Of a DNA stretch of 64,000 bases, positions 21,701 to 31,019 are shown piece by piece. This DNA comes from Vibrio litoralis DSM 17657 (GTDB lineage Bacteria; Pseudomonadota; Gammaproteobacteria; Enterobacterales; Vibrionaceae): positions 186,001 through 250,000 of the forward strand of contig NZ_KE384566.1 of assembly GCF_000426765.1 (NCBI RefSeq). The letters run 5' to 3'. Each line of letters starts with the position of its first letter. The first letter of the stretch is position 1. Below the pieces are notes generated by a model. That model saw only the letters and a program-made list of their open reading frames with translations, was not told the origin of the DNA and did not search any database. The translations under genes were made by a program, and so were the position numbers.

Positions 21701-22269
21701 AAGAATTGGCGAAATATACCAACTGTCGCTTAAATGATTTACAACCAACTCGACGAGATCAATCACTCACGGTCGCCGGTTTAGTGATTGCTTCACGTGT
21801 GATGACAACCAAGCGCGGTACGCGAATTGGCTTAATGACGCTTGATGACCGTTCGGGTCGAGTCGAAGTGATGTTGTTCTCCGATGCCTTAGAACGGTAT
21901 GCGGAATTGTTAGAACAAGATAAAATAGTGGTGGTTTCTGGACAGGTCAGCTTTGATGACTTCAACGGTGGGCTTAAGATGTCGGCCCGAGAAGTGATGA
22001 GTCTCGCTGATGCACGTGAAAAATATGCCAAAGGGTTATCGATTTCTATAGAGCAATCTCAGATAGACGGTCAATTCTTTGAGCAGTTTAATCGAATTTT
22101 AGAGCCGTACCGAGCGGGTACGGTGCCAGTAAATATTTATTATCAGCGCCAAGATGCCAGAGCAAAACTATCACTTGGTGTCGAGTGGCGAGTGACACCA
22201 GACGATAATTTACTGGATGATTTAAAACTTCTGCTCGGTTCTAAGCAAGTAGAACTCGAATTTAACTAA
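18790..22269 (+). CDS. dnaE: DNA polymerase III alpha subunit
   Basis: The replicative polymerase subunit. At 1159 residues it matches E. coli DnaE (1160). The order is an N-terminal PHP domain ([13 protein letters not shown], residues 7-19), the polymerase palm with [10 protein letters not shown] and PDFDIDFC near residues 357-405, the fingers, a beta-clamp binding region, and the C-terminal OB fold. The proofreading partner dnaQ lies at 30199 in this window. accA follows, as in E. coli. Confidence 0.98.
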   Translation: MSDPKFVHLRVHSDYSMVDGLSKVPPLVKKVAELNMPAMALTDFTNLCGLVKFYSTAHSCGIKPIIGADFTLQSPDFADELTKITVLAKNNVGYKNLTLLISEAYQRGHVQHQPVIDKEWLVNHKEGLIILSGGRVGEVGRALLKGNQPLVERCIDFYQEHFPEHFYLELTRTGRADEESYLHFALDIAEQYDLPVVATNEVVFLTSEEFDAHEIRVAIHDGYTLEDPRRPKNYSPQQYLRTEEEMCELFKDIPEALQNSVEIAKRCNVTVRLGEYFLPNFPTGDLTIEDFLVKKSQEGLEERLEFLFPDEKVRLEKRPDYDERLQIELDVINQMGFPGYFLIVMEFIQWSKDNDIPVGPGRGSGAGSLVAYALKITDLDPLEYDLLFERFLNPERVSMPDFDIDFCMDKRDRVIDHVAEMYGRDAVSQIITFGTMAAKAVIRDVGRVLGHPYGFVDRISKLVPPDPGMTLAKAFDAEPQLSELYAVDEDVKELIDMCRILEGCTRNAGKHAGGVVISPTTITDFAPIYCDSEGNFPVTQFDKNDVETAGLVKFDFLGLRTLTIIDWALGLINPRLQKEGKEPVRIEAIPLEDPASFRLLQNSETTAVFQLESRGMKDLIKRLQPDCFEDIIALVALFRPGPLQSGMVDNFIDRKHGREEVSYPDSTWQHESLKETLEPTYGIILYQEQVMQIAQILAGYTLGGADMLRRAMGKKKPEEMAKQRSIFKSGAESIGVDGELAMKIFDLVEKFAGYGFNKSHSAAYALVSYQTLWLKTHYPAEFMAAVMTADMDNTEKVVGLVDECIRMNLKVLPPDVNSGLYRFNVNEDGAIVYGIGAIKGVGEGPIENIISCREQGGYFKDLFDFCARVDLKKCNKRVIEKLIQAGALDRLGPHRAAMMASLDEAVKAAGQFHQAEAFGQSDMFGVLTEAPEEVEQAYAQVPKWPEKVWLEGERATLGLYLTGHPVNAYLKELAKYTNCRLNDLQPTRRDQSLTVAGLVIASRVMTTKRGTRIGLMTLDDRSGRVEVMLFSDALERYAELLEQDKIVVVSGQVSFDDFNGGLKMSAREVMSLADAREKYAKGLSISIEQSQIDGQFFEQFNRILEPYRAGTVPVNIYYQRQDARAKLSLGVEWRVTPDDNLLDDLKLLLGSKQVELEFN

Positions 22270-22436
22270 AGAACAGGGCATTATTAGTACATTGTTATTC
22301 AAATTATGAATTGGTTGCTTCGGTTTACAATTTTGCTTTGAATATTTTCAGTGATGCTCTGTATACTTTTTATCGCCGTTGACGGTTCAATGCCTTAAAG
22401 TGATAAAAGAATTAAAATGAAATAAAGGATCCATTG

Positions 22437-23396
22437 ATGAGCCTAGATTCTCTTGAATTTGAAAAACCTATTGTTGAACTTGAAGCTAAAATTGAAGCTT
22501 TACGTGAGGTTTCGCGCCACGGTGGCGATGCGTCGGTTGATTTAGAAAAAGAAATTAACCAACTAGAAAAAAAGAGCTTAGAGCTAAAGAAAAAGATCTT
22601 TAGTGACCTAGGTGCATGGCAAGTTGCTCAACTAGCTCGCCACCCAAAGCGTCCATATACGCTCGATTATATTGAACATGTTTTTACAGAGTTTGATGAA
22701 CTTGCTGGTGATCGTGCTTACGCAGATGATAAAGCAATCGTTGGTGGTTTAGCGCGTATCGAAGGTCGTCCAGTTATGGTGATTGGTCATCACAAAGGTC
22801 GTGAAACCAAAGAAAAAGTACGTCGTAACTTTGGTATGCCTCGTCCAGAAGGTTACCGTAAAGCATTACGCTTAATGGAAATGGCTGAACGTTTTAATAT
22901 TCCTGTGATCACTTTCATCGATACTGCAGGTGCTTACCCTGGTGTTGGTGCCGAAGAACGTGGCCAATCGGAAGCGATTGCTCGCAACTTGAAAGTCATG
23001 TCAGGCTTGAAAGTGCCGGTTATTTGTAATGTTGTTGGTGAAGGCGGTTCTGGTGGCGCACTCGCGATTGGTGTGGGTGATTACGTTAATATGCTGCAAT
23101 ACTCAACGTATGCGGTAATCTCACCTGAAGGTTGTGCTTCTATTTTATGGCGTGATTCAGATAAAGCCCCACAAGCGGCTGAAGCGATGGGTCTCGTGGC
23201 TCCTCGTCTGAAAGAGCTGGGCCTCATTGATACGGTAATCAGTGAGCCTCTAGGTGGCGCCCATCGTGATTATGTTGCTACTGCTGAAAGCATGAAGGCG
23301 ACATTACTGGCACAATTAGATGAGCTTGAAGCGTTAGATAATGAAAACCGTTTAGAGCGTCGTTATCAGCGCCTAATGAGCTACGGTTACTGCTAA
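22437..23396 (+). CDS. accA: Acetyl-CoA carboxylase carboxyltransferase subunit alpha
   Basis: With AccD it transfers carboxyl from biotin to acetyl-CoA, the first step of fatty-acid synthesis. The ATG at 22437 gives 319 residues, identical to E. coli AccA, beginning [15 protein letters not shown] one codon upstream is less likely; AAAGGA precedes both. The crotonase-like core contains [12 protein letters not shown] near residue 200-211. It follows dnaE in the conserved order. Confidence 0.98.
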   Translation: MSLDSLEFEKPIVELEAKIEALREVSRHGGDASVDLEKEINQLEKKSLELKKKIFSDLGAWQVAQLARHPKRPYTLDYIEHVFTEFDELAGDRAYADDKAIVGGLARIEGRPVMVIGHHKGRETKEKVRRNFGMPRPEGYRKALRLMEMAERFNIPVITFIDTAGAYPGVGAEERGQSEAIARNLKVMSGLKVPVICNVVGEGGSGGALAIGVGDYVNMLQYSTYAVISPEGCASILWRDSDKAPQAAEAMGLVAPRLKELGLIDTVISEPLGGAHRDYVATAESMKATLLAQLDELEALDNENRLERRYQRLMSYGYC

Positions 23397-23427
23397 ACTC
23401 GTTTAACTGTTAAGGTTAATCAACTGT

Positions 23428-23456
23428 AAAGCGGGCTTAGGCTCGCTTTTTGTTTT
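23428..23456 (+). terminator. Terminator after accA
   Basis: AAAGCGGGC and GCTCGCTTT arms are followed by a T-rich tract ahead of tilS. Confidence 0.8.
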
Positions 23457-23489
23457 TATTCTTCTTGCTTTCTTCTTAATGGAATTAAC

Positions 23490-24839
23490 ATGTTGTATCA
23501 AGGTTTTGTTCAACGTTTATTGAGCCATATCGGAGAGTCAACTCGTCTGGTGTTGGCGCTAAGCGGTGGGCTAGATTCACGAGTACTGCTGCATTTACTT
23601 GCTCGATTTAAGTGTGATTATCCGCAATATGACTACTTAACGGTGCATGTTCATCATGGATTAAGTGAGAACGCCGATCATTGGCTACAGCAATGCCAAT
23701 ATTGGTCACAGCAAGCTGATATTGCATTTGTAGCAGAAAAAGTACAGCTAGAATTAGGCAACCGCATTAGTTTAGAGCAAGCTGCAAGAACCGCTCGTTA
23801 TCAAGCATTATCGCAACATCTCAATTCCTCTAGTCTGCTACTGACAGCACATCATCAAAGCGATCAATTGGAAACGTTTTTATTGGCATTAAAACGTGGC
23901 AGTGGCCCGAAAGGTTTATCTGCGATGGCAATCGATGGCAAGTTTGAATCCGCGCGCTTATTACGTCCGATGCTCGACGCCTCTCGTGCTGATATGCTCA
24001 GCTATGCGAATGAGCATCAGCTCGATTGGATTGAAGATGAAAGTAATCTTGATACCCGTTTTGACCGAAATTTTATTCGCCATCAAGTGTCGCCAATTTT
24101 AAGACAGCGCTGGCCAAATATTGAAAAAACCGTCGCGCGTAGTGCTGCTTTGTGCGCACAACAAGAATCATTGCTTAATGAGCTGCTCTATGAGCGTTAT
24201 AAGCAAATGTGTAGTGAAGGTGGAGCATTATCGGTCTCTTTACTAAAAGAACAGTCAGAGGCGGCGAGAGGCGCGATTTTAAGGCTTTGGCTACAAGAGC
24301 AAGGTTTCTTAATGCCAAGCGCCAAGCAATTAACGCAAATATGGCAAGATGTAGGTCTTGCTCAAGGCGATGCCGCGCCAGTATTTCGTTACGGCAATAC
24401 CCATATTGGTCGCCATCAGCAGCAGCTTTGGGTGTTTAGTGCCATGCAAGATCTTAGCGCTGAGGTTTTGGATTGGGACATCAAACAGCCTCTTACTTTG
24501 CCTGATGGCCTAGGCCGCTTGGAACTTAAGGCAAGAAACGAGCTTGAATCTTTTGATGCAACAAGCCTGGCAGCGAGCAGCATTCAAACCTTGTCACTGC
24601 CTATTGGCTATAATCAGATTAAAGTGACATTCAGTGCAACCGGTATTCACGCACACCCGCAAGATCGACAACATGGTCGAAGCTTAAAAAAATTGCTGCA
24701 AGAATACCAAATACCCACTTGGCAGCGGCAACGTATTCCTTTTCTGGTTGATGATAGTGAGTTGATTGCTGCTGCGGGATTGTTTGTCGGTAAGCCCTAT
24801 AGTGGTGCTGATTATCAATTGATTTGGCATAAAAAATAG
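23490..24839 (+). CDS. tilS: tRNA(Ile)-lysidine synthetase
   Basis: Converts the wobble cytidine of tRNA-Ile(CAU) to lysidine so that it reads AUA. The PP-loop motif SGGLDS is at residues 25-30. The N-terminal ATPase domain is followed by the TilS substrate-binding and C-terminal domains, 449 residues in total (E. coli 432). It follows accA, as in other vibrios. Confidence 0.96.
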   Translation: MLYQGFVQRLLSHIGESTRLVLALSGGLDSRVLLHLLARFKCDYPQYDYLTVHVHHGLSENADHWLQQCQYWSQQADIAFVAEKVQLELGNRISLEQAARTARYQALSQHLNSSSLLLTAHHQSDQLETFLLALKRGSGPKGLSAMAIDGKFESARLLRPMLDASRADMLSYANEHQLDWIEDESNLDTRFDRNFIRHQVSPILRQRWPNIEKTVARSAALCAQQESLLNELLYERYKQMCSEGGALSVSLLKEQSEAARGAILRLWLQEQGFLMPSAKQLTQIWQDVGLAQGDAAPVFRYGNTHIGRHQQQLWVFSAMQDLSAEVLDWDIKQPLTLPDGLGRLELKARNELESFDATSLAASSIQTLSLPIGYNQIKVTFSATGIHAHPQDRQHGRSLKKLLQEYQIPTWQRQRIPFLVDDSELIAAAGLFVGKPYSGADYQLIWHKK

Positions 24840-24849
24840 CGAATTAGAG

Positions 24850-24874
24850 ATATACCCAAGTCACTTGGGTATAT
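24850..24874. repeat. Short perfect inverted repeat, possible terminator or shortened ERIC
   Basis: TATACCCAAG and CTTGGGTATA flank a 3-base loop. The arms equal the outer ends of the ERIC-like repeats in this window, so this may be a collapsed ERIC. It sits right after tilS. Confidence 0.6.
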
Positions 24875-24943
24875 AGGGATTGTATCTTTTCATAGTCTTA
24901 GATGAGGGGTATACTCAAAGCAATTTCAGAGTTTTAGGGATAA

Positions 24944-25288
<345 letters not shown>

Positions 25289-25289
25289 T

Positions 25290-25299
25290 CCCCCCCCCC
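25290..25299. repeat. Ten-C homopolymer after glnB
   Basis: Ten consecutive C bases lie right after the glnB stop. It may be a true slippage tract or an assembly length error. Confidence 0.7.
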
Positions 25300-25330
25300 G
25301 AACTCATTACTATACCAATTACATTAATTC

Positions 25331-25353
25331 AGGAGGCTTTGGCTTCCTTTTTT
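25331..25353 (+). terminator. Terminator after glnB
   Basis: GGAGGC and GCTTCC arms with a TTTG loop are followed by six T residues. Confidence 0.75.
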
Positions 25354-25375
25354 ATCACTTCTAGTTAGGTAATCA

Positions 25376-26230
25376 ATGAAACTAAAGCATTGGACGTTAG
25401 GCGCTGTCGCTCTTTTAATTATTACGATTGTCGGTTTTTATTTTATTTTTACCATCCCCAAGCAGCCTCAGCTTATTTCGATTGGTCATCATTCTTCGCA
25501 ATCCGACTGGTACTGTCACCAATCTGAACAACCAACGCCGGCTATTGATGTGAATGGAAAACTGAATATTTTAGTTTGGAATATTTATAAACAAAGCGAT
25601 GAAAATTGGCAGGCTGCACTTGAATCTTTTAGTCATGATAAGCAGTTAATCCTTTTGCAAGAAGCCAGTTTAACCGAACAGTTTACATTATGGCTTAATC
25701 AGCAATCGTGGGGGGCAAGTTATGTCAACGCGTTTAAAGCCTTTGGGGTTAGCTCTGGTGTGGTTAATCTAGCCTATCAATTACCTAATCGAGCATGTGC
25801 TTATACGAGTGTCGAGCCTTGGATCCAATTACCGAAGTCAGCGTTATATGCCCGCTATTCACTATCGAATGGACAAGATCTTGTGGTGGTGAATATCCAT
25901 GCTATCAACTTTACTGTTGGAACCGATGAATTTGAGCAGCAAATTGAGCAATTGAAAAAAGCGGTACAAAAACACCAAGGGCCATTAATCATTGCTGGTG
26001 ATTTTAATACTTGGAGTGAAGCGCGTTATGAGCAATTACTTAAAGTCGCTAATACTCTAGAGCTACAAGAAACCGTATTCAGCCCGGACAACCGCCGTTT
26101 ATTTGTTAACGATCTAGCGTTTGACCATGTATTTTATCGCGGGTTAAATTTTAACTCAGCAAGCTCGCCCATCACCACAGCTTCAGATCATAACCCGATG
26201 CTAGTGAGTTTTGAGTTGATACAGCAGTAG
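25376..26230 (+). CDS. yafD: Endonuclease/exonuclease/phosphatase family protein, YafD-like
   Basis: A 284-residue protein with an N-terminal membrane helix (about residues 8-28) and an exonuclease-endonuclease-phosphatase domain. Catalytic segments seen are NILVWNIYK with QEAS, AGDFNTWSE, and ASDHNPM at the end. Position beside mltD-gloB-yafS-rnhA-dnaQ matches the place of yafD in E. coli. The substrate is not known; the domain predicts a divalent-metal phosphodiesterase or phosphatase facing the periplasm. Confidence 0.85.
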   Translation: MKLKHWTLGAVALLIITIVGFYFIFTIPKQPQLISIGHHSSQSDWYCHQSEQPTPAIDVNGKLNILVWNIYKQSDENWQAALESFSHDKQLILLQEASLTEQFTLWLNQQSWGASYVNAFKAFGVSSGVVNLAYQLPNRACAYTSVEPWIQLPKSALYARYSLSNGQDLVVVNIHAINFTVGTDEFEQQIEQLKKAVQKHQGPLIIAGDFNTWSEARYEQLLKVANTLELQETVFSPDNRRLFVNDLAFDHVFYRGLNFNSASSPITTASDHNPMLVSFELIQQ

Positions 26231-26246
26231 CGATAGAGAAATTATA

Positions 26247-26286
26247 CATAGCAAAAAGCCTCGAATTAACGAGGCTTTTTGCTATG
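26247..26286. terminator. Bidirectional terminator between yafD and mltD
   Basis: Two 17-base complementary arms (starting CATAGCAAAAAGCC) flank AATTAA; T runs exist on both strands, serving the two convergent genes. Confidence 0.92.
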
Positions 26287-26311
26287 TAGCGTATAAAGAT
26301 GAAGGTGGTTG

Positions 26312-27859
26312 TTAGCCCACTTTGGTCACATCGACATAAAGTTTTAGTTTCTGGCCGGGTTTTAAATAGTCTTTTCTATTTAAGCCGTTCCAAGCAAGTA
26401 CTTGGTCGGTATTCACCTTAAATCGTTGTGCAATACTGCCGATAGTGTCACCAGAACGAACGTTGTAGTACACGGTGCGGATAATGGCACCACTTTTGTT
26501 TTCCTTCCAGATAACCAATTTTTGGCCTACTCGTAATGGATCTTTGGGAGCCATGCCGTTCCATTTAGCCAGAGATTGTACGGAAACGTTATTATGTTTA
26601 GCAATGGTCCAGAAACTATCACCACTTTTTACTGAGTATTCAGATTTCAACTGACCACGAGAAGTCGATTGGATTTTCGCTAAACGGTTAGTGGCACTTA
26701 ACGAGTATTGCTTATTATTTTGAGTAGAATTCGGCACCATCAAATACTGACCAATACGGATATTGACATCGTTCATGTTATTTGCTGTTTGAATCGCTTT
26801 AGTGGTGGTCTGATTATTTCTCGCAATCACACTTAAGCTATCACCCGGCTTAACTTTATAGCGAGCGAATTTGATGCCTTTACCACGATTCTTTTCAGCT
26901 TGTTGGTTAAAGCGGTCCGCTTTTTCTAACGGGATCAAGAAAGTGTATGGTCCCGTTGGAGAGGTTGCCCACTGGTTGTACCCTGGGTTGTAGCTTTGTA
27001 ATTCTTTGACTGACATGCCTGCGTATTGAGCAGCAATGGCAAGGTCTAGCTGTTCCTTTGGATCGACTTGTGTCAGTACTGGTTTATTGGCAATAACAGG
27101 AAGATCGACACCATATTCTTTTTGGTTGGCAAGAATATCTGCTAGTGCGAGTAGTTTAGGCACGTATCCACGAGTTTCTTTTGGTAGATCTAATGAGAAA
27201 AAGTCGGTTGGCTTGCCCAGTTTTTTGTTCTTACGAATCGCGCTAGATACGCGACCACCACCACTGTTATATGCAGCGATAGCATTTTCCCAATCACCGT
27301 CGAAACGATTTCCTAAATAAGTCATGTACTCTAAAGCTGCATCGCTCGCAGCGTTAACATCACGGCGTCCGTCATACCAATAGTTACGCTCTAAACCAAA
27401 TCGGTCGGCTGTCACTGGTACAAACTGCCATAAGCCAGCAGCACTACCATAGGAGTATGCGAAAGGATCAAAGGCGCTTTCTACTACTGGTAGTAACGCT
27501 AGTTCCAGTGGTAGGTTACGCTCTTCAATTTTGGTTGTGATGAGATACAAAAAAGGTTCAGCACGTTTTGACACCGTTTTTAGGTGCTCAGGATGGTCAA
27601 GGTACCATTTACGGTAGTATTCAATACTAGGATCATCTGCAATAGGTAGCTTGAATTGCATTGAAATGCGTTTCCACAAGTTTTGTTGCTCTTGTGGTGT
27701 TAATTGCTTCGGTGGCTGCTTTTTTGCTGAGGTAGAGGATTCAACTATTACAGTTTGGCTAGCTTTTTCCGGCGCATCGGTCTGTTGATCGGTGGATGTC
27801 GGTACGCTTTGGCAACCTACTAGTAGTAATGCCATAGCCCAAATGTATTTTGAATTCAT
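26312..27859 (-). CDS. mltD: Membrane-bound lytic murein transglycosylase D
   Basis: Cleaves peptidoglycan to 1,6-anhydromuramyl products at the outer membrane. The start at 27859, with AGAGG upstream, gives a lipoprotein signal with lipobox LLVGC (Cys16), 515 residues. The SLT domain contains PVVESAFDPFAYS with the catalytic Glu, and GSAAGLWQF. Three LysM domains occupy the C-terminal third. The frame is open 37 codons further upstream, but that part lacks family features. E. coli MltD has two LysM domains; three is seen in other species. Confidence 0.95.
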   Translation of the reverse strand: MNSKYIWAMALLLVGCQSVPTSTDQQTDAPEKASQTVIVESSTSAKKQPPKQLTPQEQQNLWKRISMQFKLPIADDPSIEYYRKWYLDHPEHLKTVSKRAEPFLYLITTKIEERNLPLELALLPVVESAFDPFAYSYGSAAGLWQFVPVTADRFGLERNYWYDGRRDVNAASDAALEYMTYLGNRFDGDWENAIAAYNSGGGRVSSAIRKNKKLGKPTDFFSLDLPKETRGYVPKLLALADILANQKEYGVDLPVIANKPVLTQVDPKEQLDLAIAAQYAGMSVKELQSYNPGYNQWATSPTGPYTFLIPLEKADRFNQQAEKNRGKGIKFARYKVKPGDSLSVIARNNQTTTKAIQTANNMNDVNIRIGQYLMVPNSTQNNKQYSLSATNRLAKIQSTSRGQLKSEYSVKSGDSFWTIAKHNNVSVQSLAKWNGMAPKDPLRVGQKLVIWKENKSGAIIRTVYYNVRSGDTIGSIAQRFKVNTDQVLAWNGLNRKDYLKPGQKLKLYVDVTKVG

Positions 27860-27930
27860 TAAAACAACCTCTAAAAAACGGCTGCAAATGATACTTGTGT
27901 TTATCAAGGAGTAGCAAGTGAGAATTATCC

Positions 27931-27979
27931 TAAAACCCCATAAAGCCTTACAAAATGTGTAAGGTTCCATTGGGTTTTA
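27931..27979 (-). terminator. Long interrupted hairpin between gloB and mltD
   Basis: An inner stem CCTTACA/TGTAAGG and an outer stem AAAACCC/GGGTTTT lie in the 211-base gap. A possible terminator for gloB; the T tract is short. Confidence 0.55.
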
Positions 27980-28070
27980 GATAAATTTATGAGCGATTTG
28001 ATTAATTTAGCAACGATTTTCGGTTTTTTAAAAAAAGTAACAAAATTTAACCAATAAGCGTCAATAATCC

Positions 28071-28853
28071 TTAGAATTCATTTTTCCATTCACGTAAGGC
28101 TGAAAATACAGAGAGTTCGGTGAGTTCATCGGTGCGTGCCGATACCGCTTTCATCACGCTTGGTTCCTGGCAGCGTAAAAACGGATTGATCCATTTTTCT
28201 TGACGAATGGTGGTTGGAATCGTCGGTTTATCTTGTGCTCTCAATCGATTCACTTCATCACGGTAGTTATGCAGTAACTCATTATCCGGCTCTACCGCTA
28301 AGGCAAACGACAAATTTGATGAGGTGTATTCATGGGCGCAATAGACTTCGGTTTCTTGAGGTAGGGTTGCTAATTTTTGTAGTGAATCAAACATTTGCTC
28401 ATAGGTGCCTTCAAATACTCGACCACAGCCAGCAGAGAAAAGCACATCACCACAAAATAGTTTGCCGTCACCGACATAAGCAATATGCCCGTTAGTGTGT
28501 CCGGGGACATCCATCACAAGGAAGGTTTCACCAAAGACTTCAATACGGTCGCCACCTTGTACAGAATGAGTCAGCATTAATACTGGGTCATTACTTGGAC
28601 CGATAACTTGAGCTTTAGGGTAGTGACGTAATAGTTCTGCCACGCCACCGACATGATCGGGATGGTGGTGAGTAATGATGATAAGTTCTAATTCTAAATT
28701 ATCTTGCTGTAAGCGTTGTAAAACAGGGGCAGCTTCACCGGGATCGACTAAAGCACAGGACTGACTATTATTTTGAATCAGCCAGATGTAATTATCATTA
28801 AATGCAGGTATGCTTTCGACCGTTAAGCCTGAATTTTTTTTATCAGTTAACAT
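28071..28853 (-). CDS. gloB: Hydroxyacylglutathione hydrolase (glyoxalase II)
   Basis: Hydrolyses S-lactoylglutathione to lactate and glutathione, completing methylglyoxal detoxification. The metallo-beta-lactamase zinc motif [10 protein letters not shown] is at residues 61-70 and further ligands lie in [10 protein letters not shown] and CAHEYT. At 260 residues it is slightly longer than E. coli GloB (251), because of about nine extra N-terminal residues. Divergent from yafS, as in E. coli. Confidence 0.96.
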   Translation of the reverse strand: MLTDKKNSGLTVESIPAFNDNYIWLIQNNSQSCALVDPGEAAPVLQRLQQDNLELELIIITHHHPDHVGGVAELLRHYPKAQVIGPSNDPVLMLTHSVQGGDRIEVFGETFLVMDVPGHTNGHIAYVGDGKLFCGDVLFSAGCGRVFEGTYEQMFDSLQKLATLPQETEVYCAHEYTSSNLSFALAVEPDNELLHNYRDEVNRLRAQDKPTIPTTIRQEKWINPFLRCQEPSVMKAVSARTDELTELSVFSALREWKNEF

Positions 28854-28893
28854 TGTGGATCTCCAATCCGGACTGCGAAGAGATATCTAATCT

Positions 28894-29646
28894 ATGAAGC
28901 CAGCACGCATTCAAAAATCTTTCATCCAACCCCATTCTTGGCAGCAGCTAAAAAATGGTGAGTGGGTGGTTGAATCGATCCAAACCCGTCTTGATGAGTG
29001 GTGCCCTAAGTTATTTGGTTATCACATGTTAAAACTGGGTGGTTTAAGTTGTGAATTAACCACGCATAATTGCAATATCAAACATCAAGTGAATGTCGAT
29101 ATTGCCAATCCGCTTCATTCCGTTGTTGCTGATGCTTATGATTTACCATTTGTTGAAAAAAGCATCGATGCTGCTTTGGTTTGCCATCAGCTAGACTATT
29201 GTAGCGATCCTCATCGCTTGTTGCGAGAGATTGATAGAATAATTATCGATGATGGGCATATTATTCTGACTGGCTTTAATCCTATAAGCCTAACAGGCGC
29301 GGCGAGTTTATTACCTTGGCGTAAAAACAATTTGCCTTGGAGTGGCCGCATGTTTACGCCATATAGAATTAAAGATTGGTTAGGCTTGCTCAATTATGAA
29401 GTGGTTCATTGTGATACTTATGCACTGTTTCCTGTTCGTAGAGGCAAAGCACTGACTACTTGGCTTGAGCATGGTATGGGAGCTTGCGCTTCAACATTTG
29501 GTAGTGTGTATTTTATTGTTGCCAAAAAGCGTATGTATCCATTAAAACCAATTAAACCCCATTGGAAAGTAAAAAATCGTCGTTTTTCACCCGCCAGTGT
29601 GGGGTTTAATAAAGCTTCATCTAAAGTAAAGAACAATAAGGTTTAG
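28894..29646 (+). CDS. yafS: Class I SAM-dependent methyltransferase, YafS-like
   Basis: A 250-residue protein with a methyltransferase-11 type domain: AYDLPFVEKSIDAALV (about residues 84-100) fits motifs II-III, followed by REIDRIIIDDGHIILTGFNP. Genomic position between gloB and rnhA matches E. coli yafS. The substrate is unknown. The C-terminal 40 residues are strongly basic. Confidence 0.85.
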   Translation: MKPARIQKSFIQPHSWQQLKNGEWVVESIQTRLDEWCPKLFGYHMLKLGGLSCELTTHNCNIKHQVNVDIANPLHSVVADAYDLPFVEKSIDAALVCHQLDYCSDPHRLLREIDRIIIDDGHIILTGFNPISLTGAASLLPWRKNNLPWSGRMFTPYRIKDWLGLLNYEVVHCDTYALFPVRRGKALTTWLEHGMGACASTFGSVYFIVAKKRMYPLKPIKPHWKVKNRRFSPASVGFNKASSKVKNNKV

Positions 29647-29655
29647 ATGAAATAG

Positions 29656-30117
29656 CTACCCTTCGAAACCTTTATCTTCTTGAGTTGGTGATTCGGCAGC
29701 CGTACGTGCCAGTTCGTCACAAATTTCATTTTCGCGGTGTCCGGCGTGCCCTTTTACCCATTTCCATTCCACTTGATGACGAGCGGTTTCTTGATCAAGC
29801 GCTTTCCATAGATCGACATTTTTGACTGGCTTTTTGGCTGATGTTTGCCAATTTTTCTTTTTCCAACCATGGATCCACTGGGTGATACCTTGGCGTACAT
29901 ATTGGCTGTCCGTGGTTAAAGTGACTTGGCAAGGTTCGGTGAGTGCTTTAAGGGCAACGACGGCTGCCATCATTTCCATGCGGTTGTTGGTAGTGAGGGT
30001 ATAACCTTCAGATAGGTATTTTTCTTTACCTTTATAGCGCAACACTATGCCATAACCGCCAGGGCCTGGATTACCTAAACAAGAACCATCTGTGAAAATT
30101 TCTACGTGTTTCGTCAT
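29656..30117 (-). CDS. rnhA: Ribonuclease HI
   Basis: Degrades RNA in RNA-DNA hybrids. The 153-residue protein shows the active-site acids D10 (FTDGSC), E48 (RMEMMA) and D70 (TTDSQYV), with a fourth acid in the C-terminal part, and the basic handle region ([10 protein letters not shown]). It is divergent from dnaQ and convergent with yafS, the classic layout. Confidence 0.98.
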   Translation of the reverse strand: MTKHVEIFTDGSCLGNPGPGGYGIVLRYKGKEKYLSEGYTLTTNNRMEMMAAVVALKALTEPCQVTLTTDSQYVRQGITQWIHGWKKKNWQTSAKKPVKNVDLWKALDQETARHQVEWKWVKGHAGHRENEICDELARTAAESPTQEDKGFEG

Positions 30118-30198
30118 GATTTGATACTATGTGCCTATATTGAATAATCAGATTGGAATAACCAGTCACTAATACGGCTAGTCTGACAAGAGTTTATT

Positions 30199-30945
30199 AT
30201 GAATACCAGCACTAATGTTTCTTATGATCGCATCATTGTTCTTGATACCGAAACCACCGGTATGAACCGAGAAGGTGGCCCAGTATATATGGGGCATCGA
30301 ATCATTGAAATCGGTGCGGTGGAAATTGTTAATCGCAAACTGACCGGTAAGCATTTTCATGTTTATATTAAGCCAGATCGTGAAATAGATCCTGAAGCGA
30401 TTGCAGTTCATGGTATTACCGATGAATTCCTAGTCGATAAGCCTGAATATAAACAAGTTCATCAAGAGTTTTTAGAGTTTATTAAAGGTGCTGAGCTGGT
30501 GGCTCATAATGCACCCTTTGATGTCGGCTTTATGGATTATGAGTTTGAGCTGGCTAATCAAGACGTAAAAACATCACAGATTTGTAAAATTACCGATACC
30601 TTGGCGATGGCCAAAAAGATCTTCCCCGGTAAGCGAAACAATCTTGATATTTTATGTGACCGTTACGGTATAGATAACTCCCATCGTACTTTGCACGGCG
30701 CTTTGCTCGATGCGGAGATTTTGGCTGATGTCTACCTGCTAATGACCGGTGGCCAAACCGCCATGCAGTTCAATGCCGGTCAGTCTAAAGATGGTGGCGT
30801 CGGTGAAACTATAAAGCGAGTGACGGGACGTAAAGCGTTGAAAGTCTTAAAAGCGACCGATGAAGAATTGCAGCAACATGAAGAGCGTTTGGATTTATTT
30901 GCCAAAAAAGGTACCTGTTTATGGCGTTGTGAGCCGGAAGAGTAA
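30199..30945 (+). CDS. dnaQ: DNA polymerase III epsilon subunit (proofreading exonuclease)
   Basis: 3'-5' exonuclease of the replicase. The 248-residue protein has motif ExoI LDTETTG (D16, E18), ExoII NAPFDVGFMDYE, and ExoIII HGALLDAEILADVY, and a C-terminal tail that binds DnaE. The gene shares its promoter gap with rnhA on the other strand. Confidence 0.97.
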   Translation: MNTSTNVSYDRIIVLDTETTGMNREGGPVYMGHRIIEIGAVEIVNRKLTGKHFHVYIKPDREIDPEAIAVHGITDEFLVDKPEYKQVHQEFLEFIKGAELVAHNAPFDVGFMDYEFELANQDVKTSQICKITDTLAMAKKIFPGKRNNLDILCDRYGIDNSHRTLHGALLDAEILADVYLLMTGGQTAMQFNAGQSKDGGVGETIKRVTGRKALKVLKATDEELQQHEERLDLFAKKGTCLWRCEPEE

Positions 30946-30965
30946 GTTTCTTTTCTTGATGGAAT

Positions 30966-31007
30966 AAAAAACACCTCAATGGTTGAGTGACCATTGAGGT
31001 GTTTTAT
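30966..31007. terminator. Bidirectional terminator between dnaQ and fadE
   Basis: AAACACCTCAATGGT and its reverse complement form a perfect 15-bp stem with a 7-base loop between the convergent genes. Confidence 0.93.
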
Positions 31008-31019
31008 TATTATTTCGAG

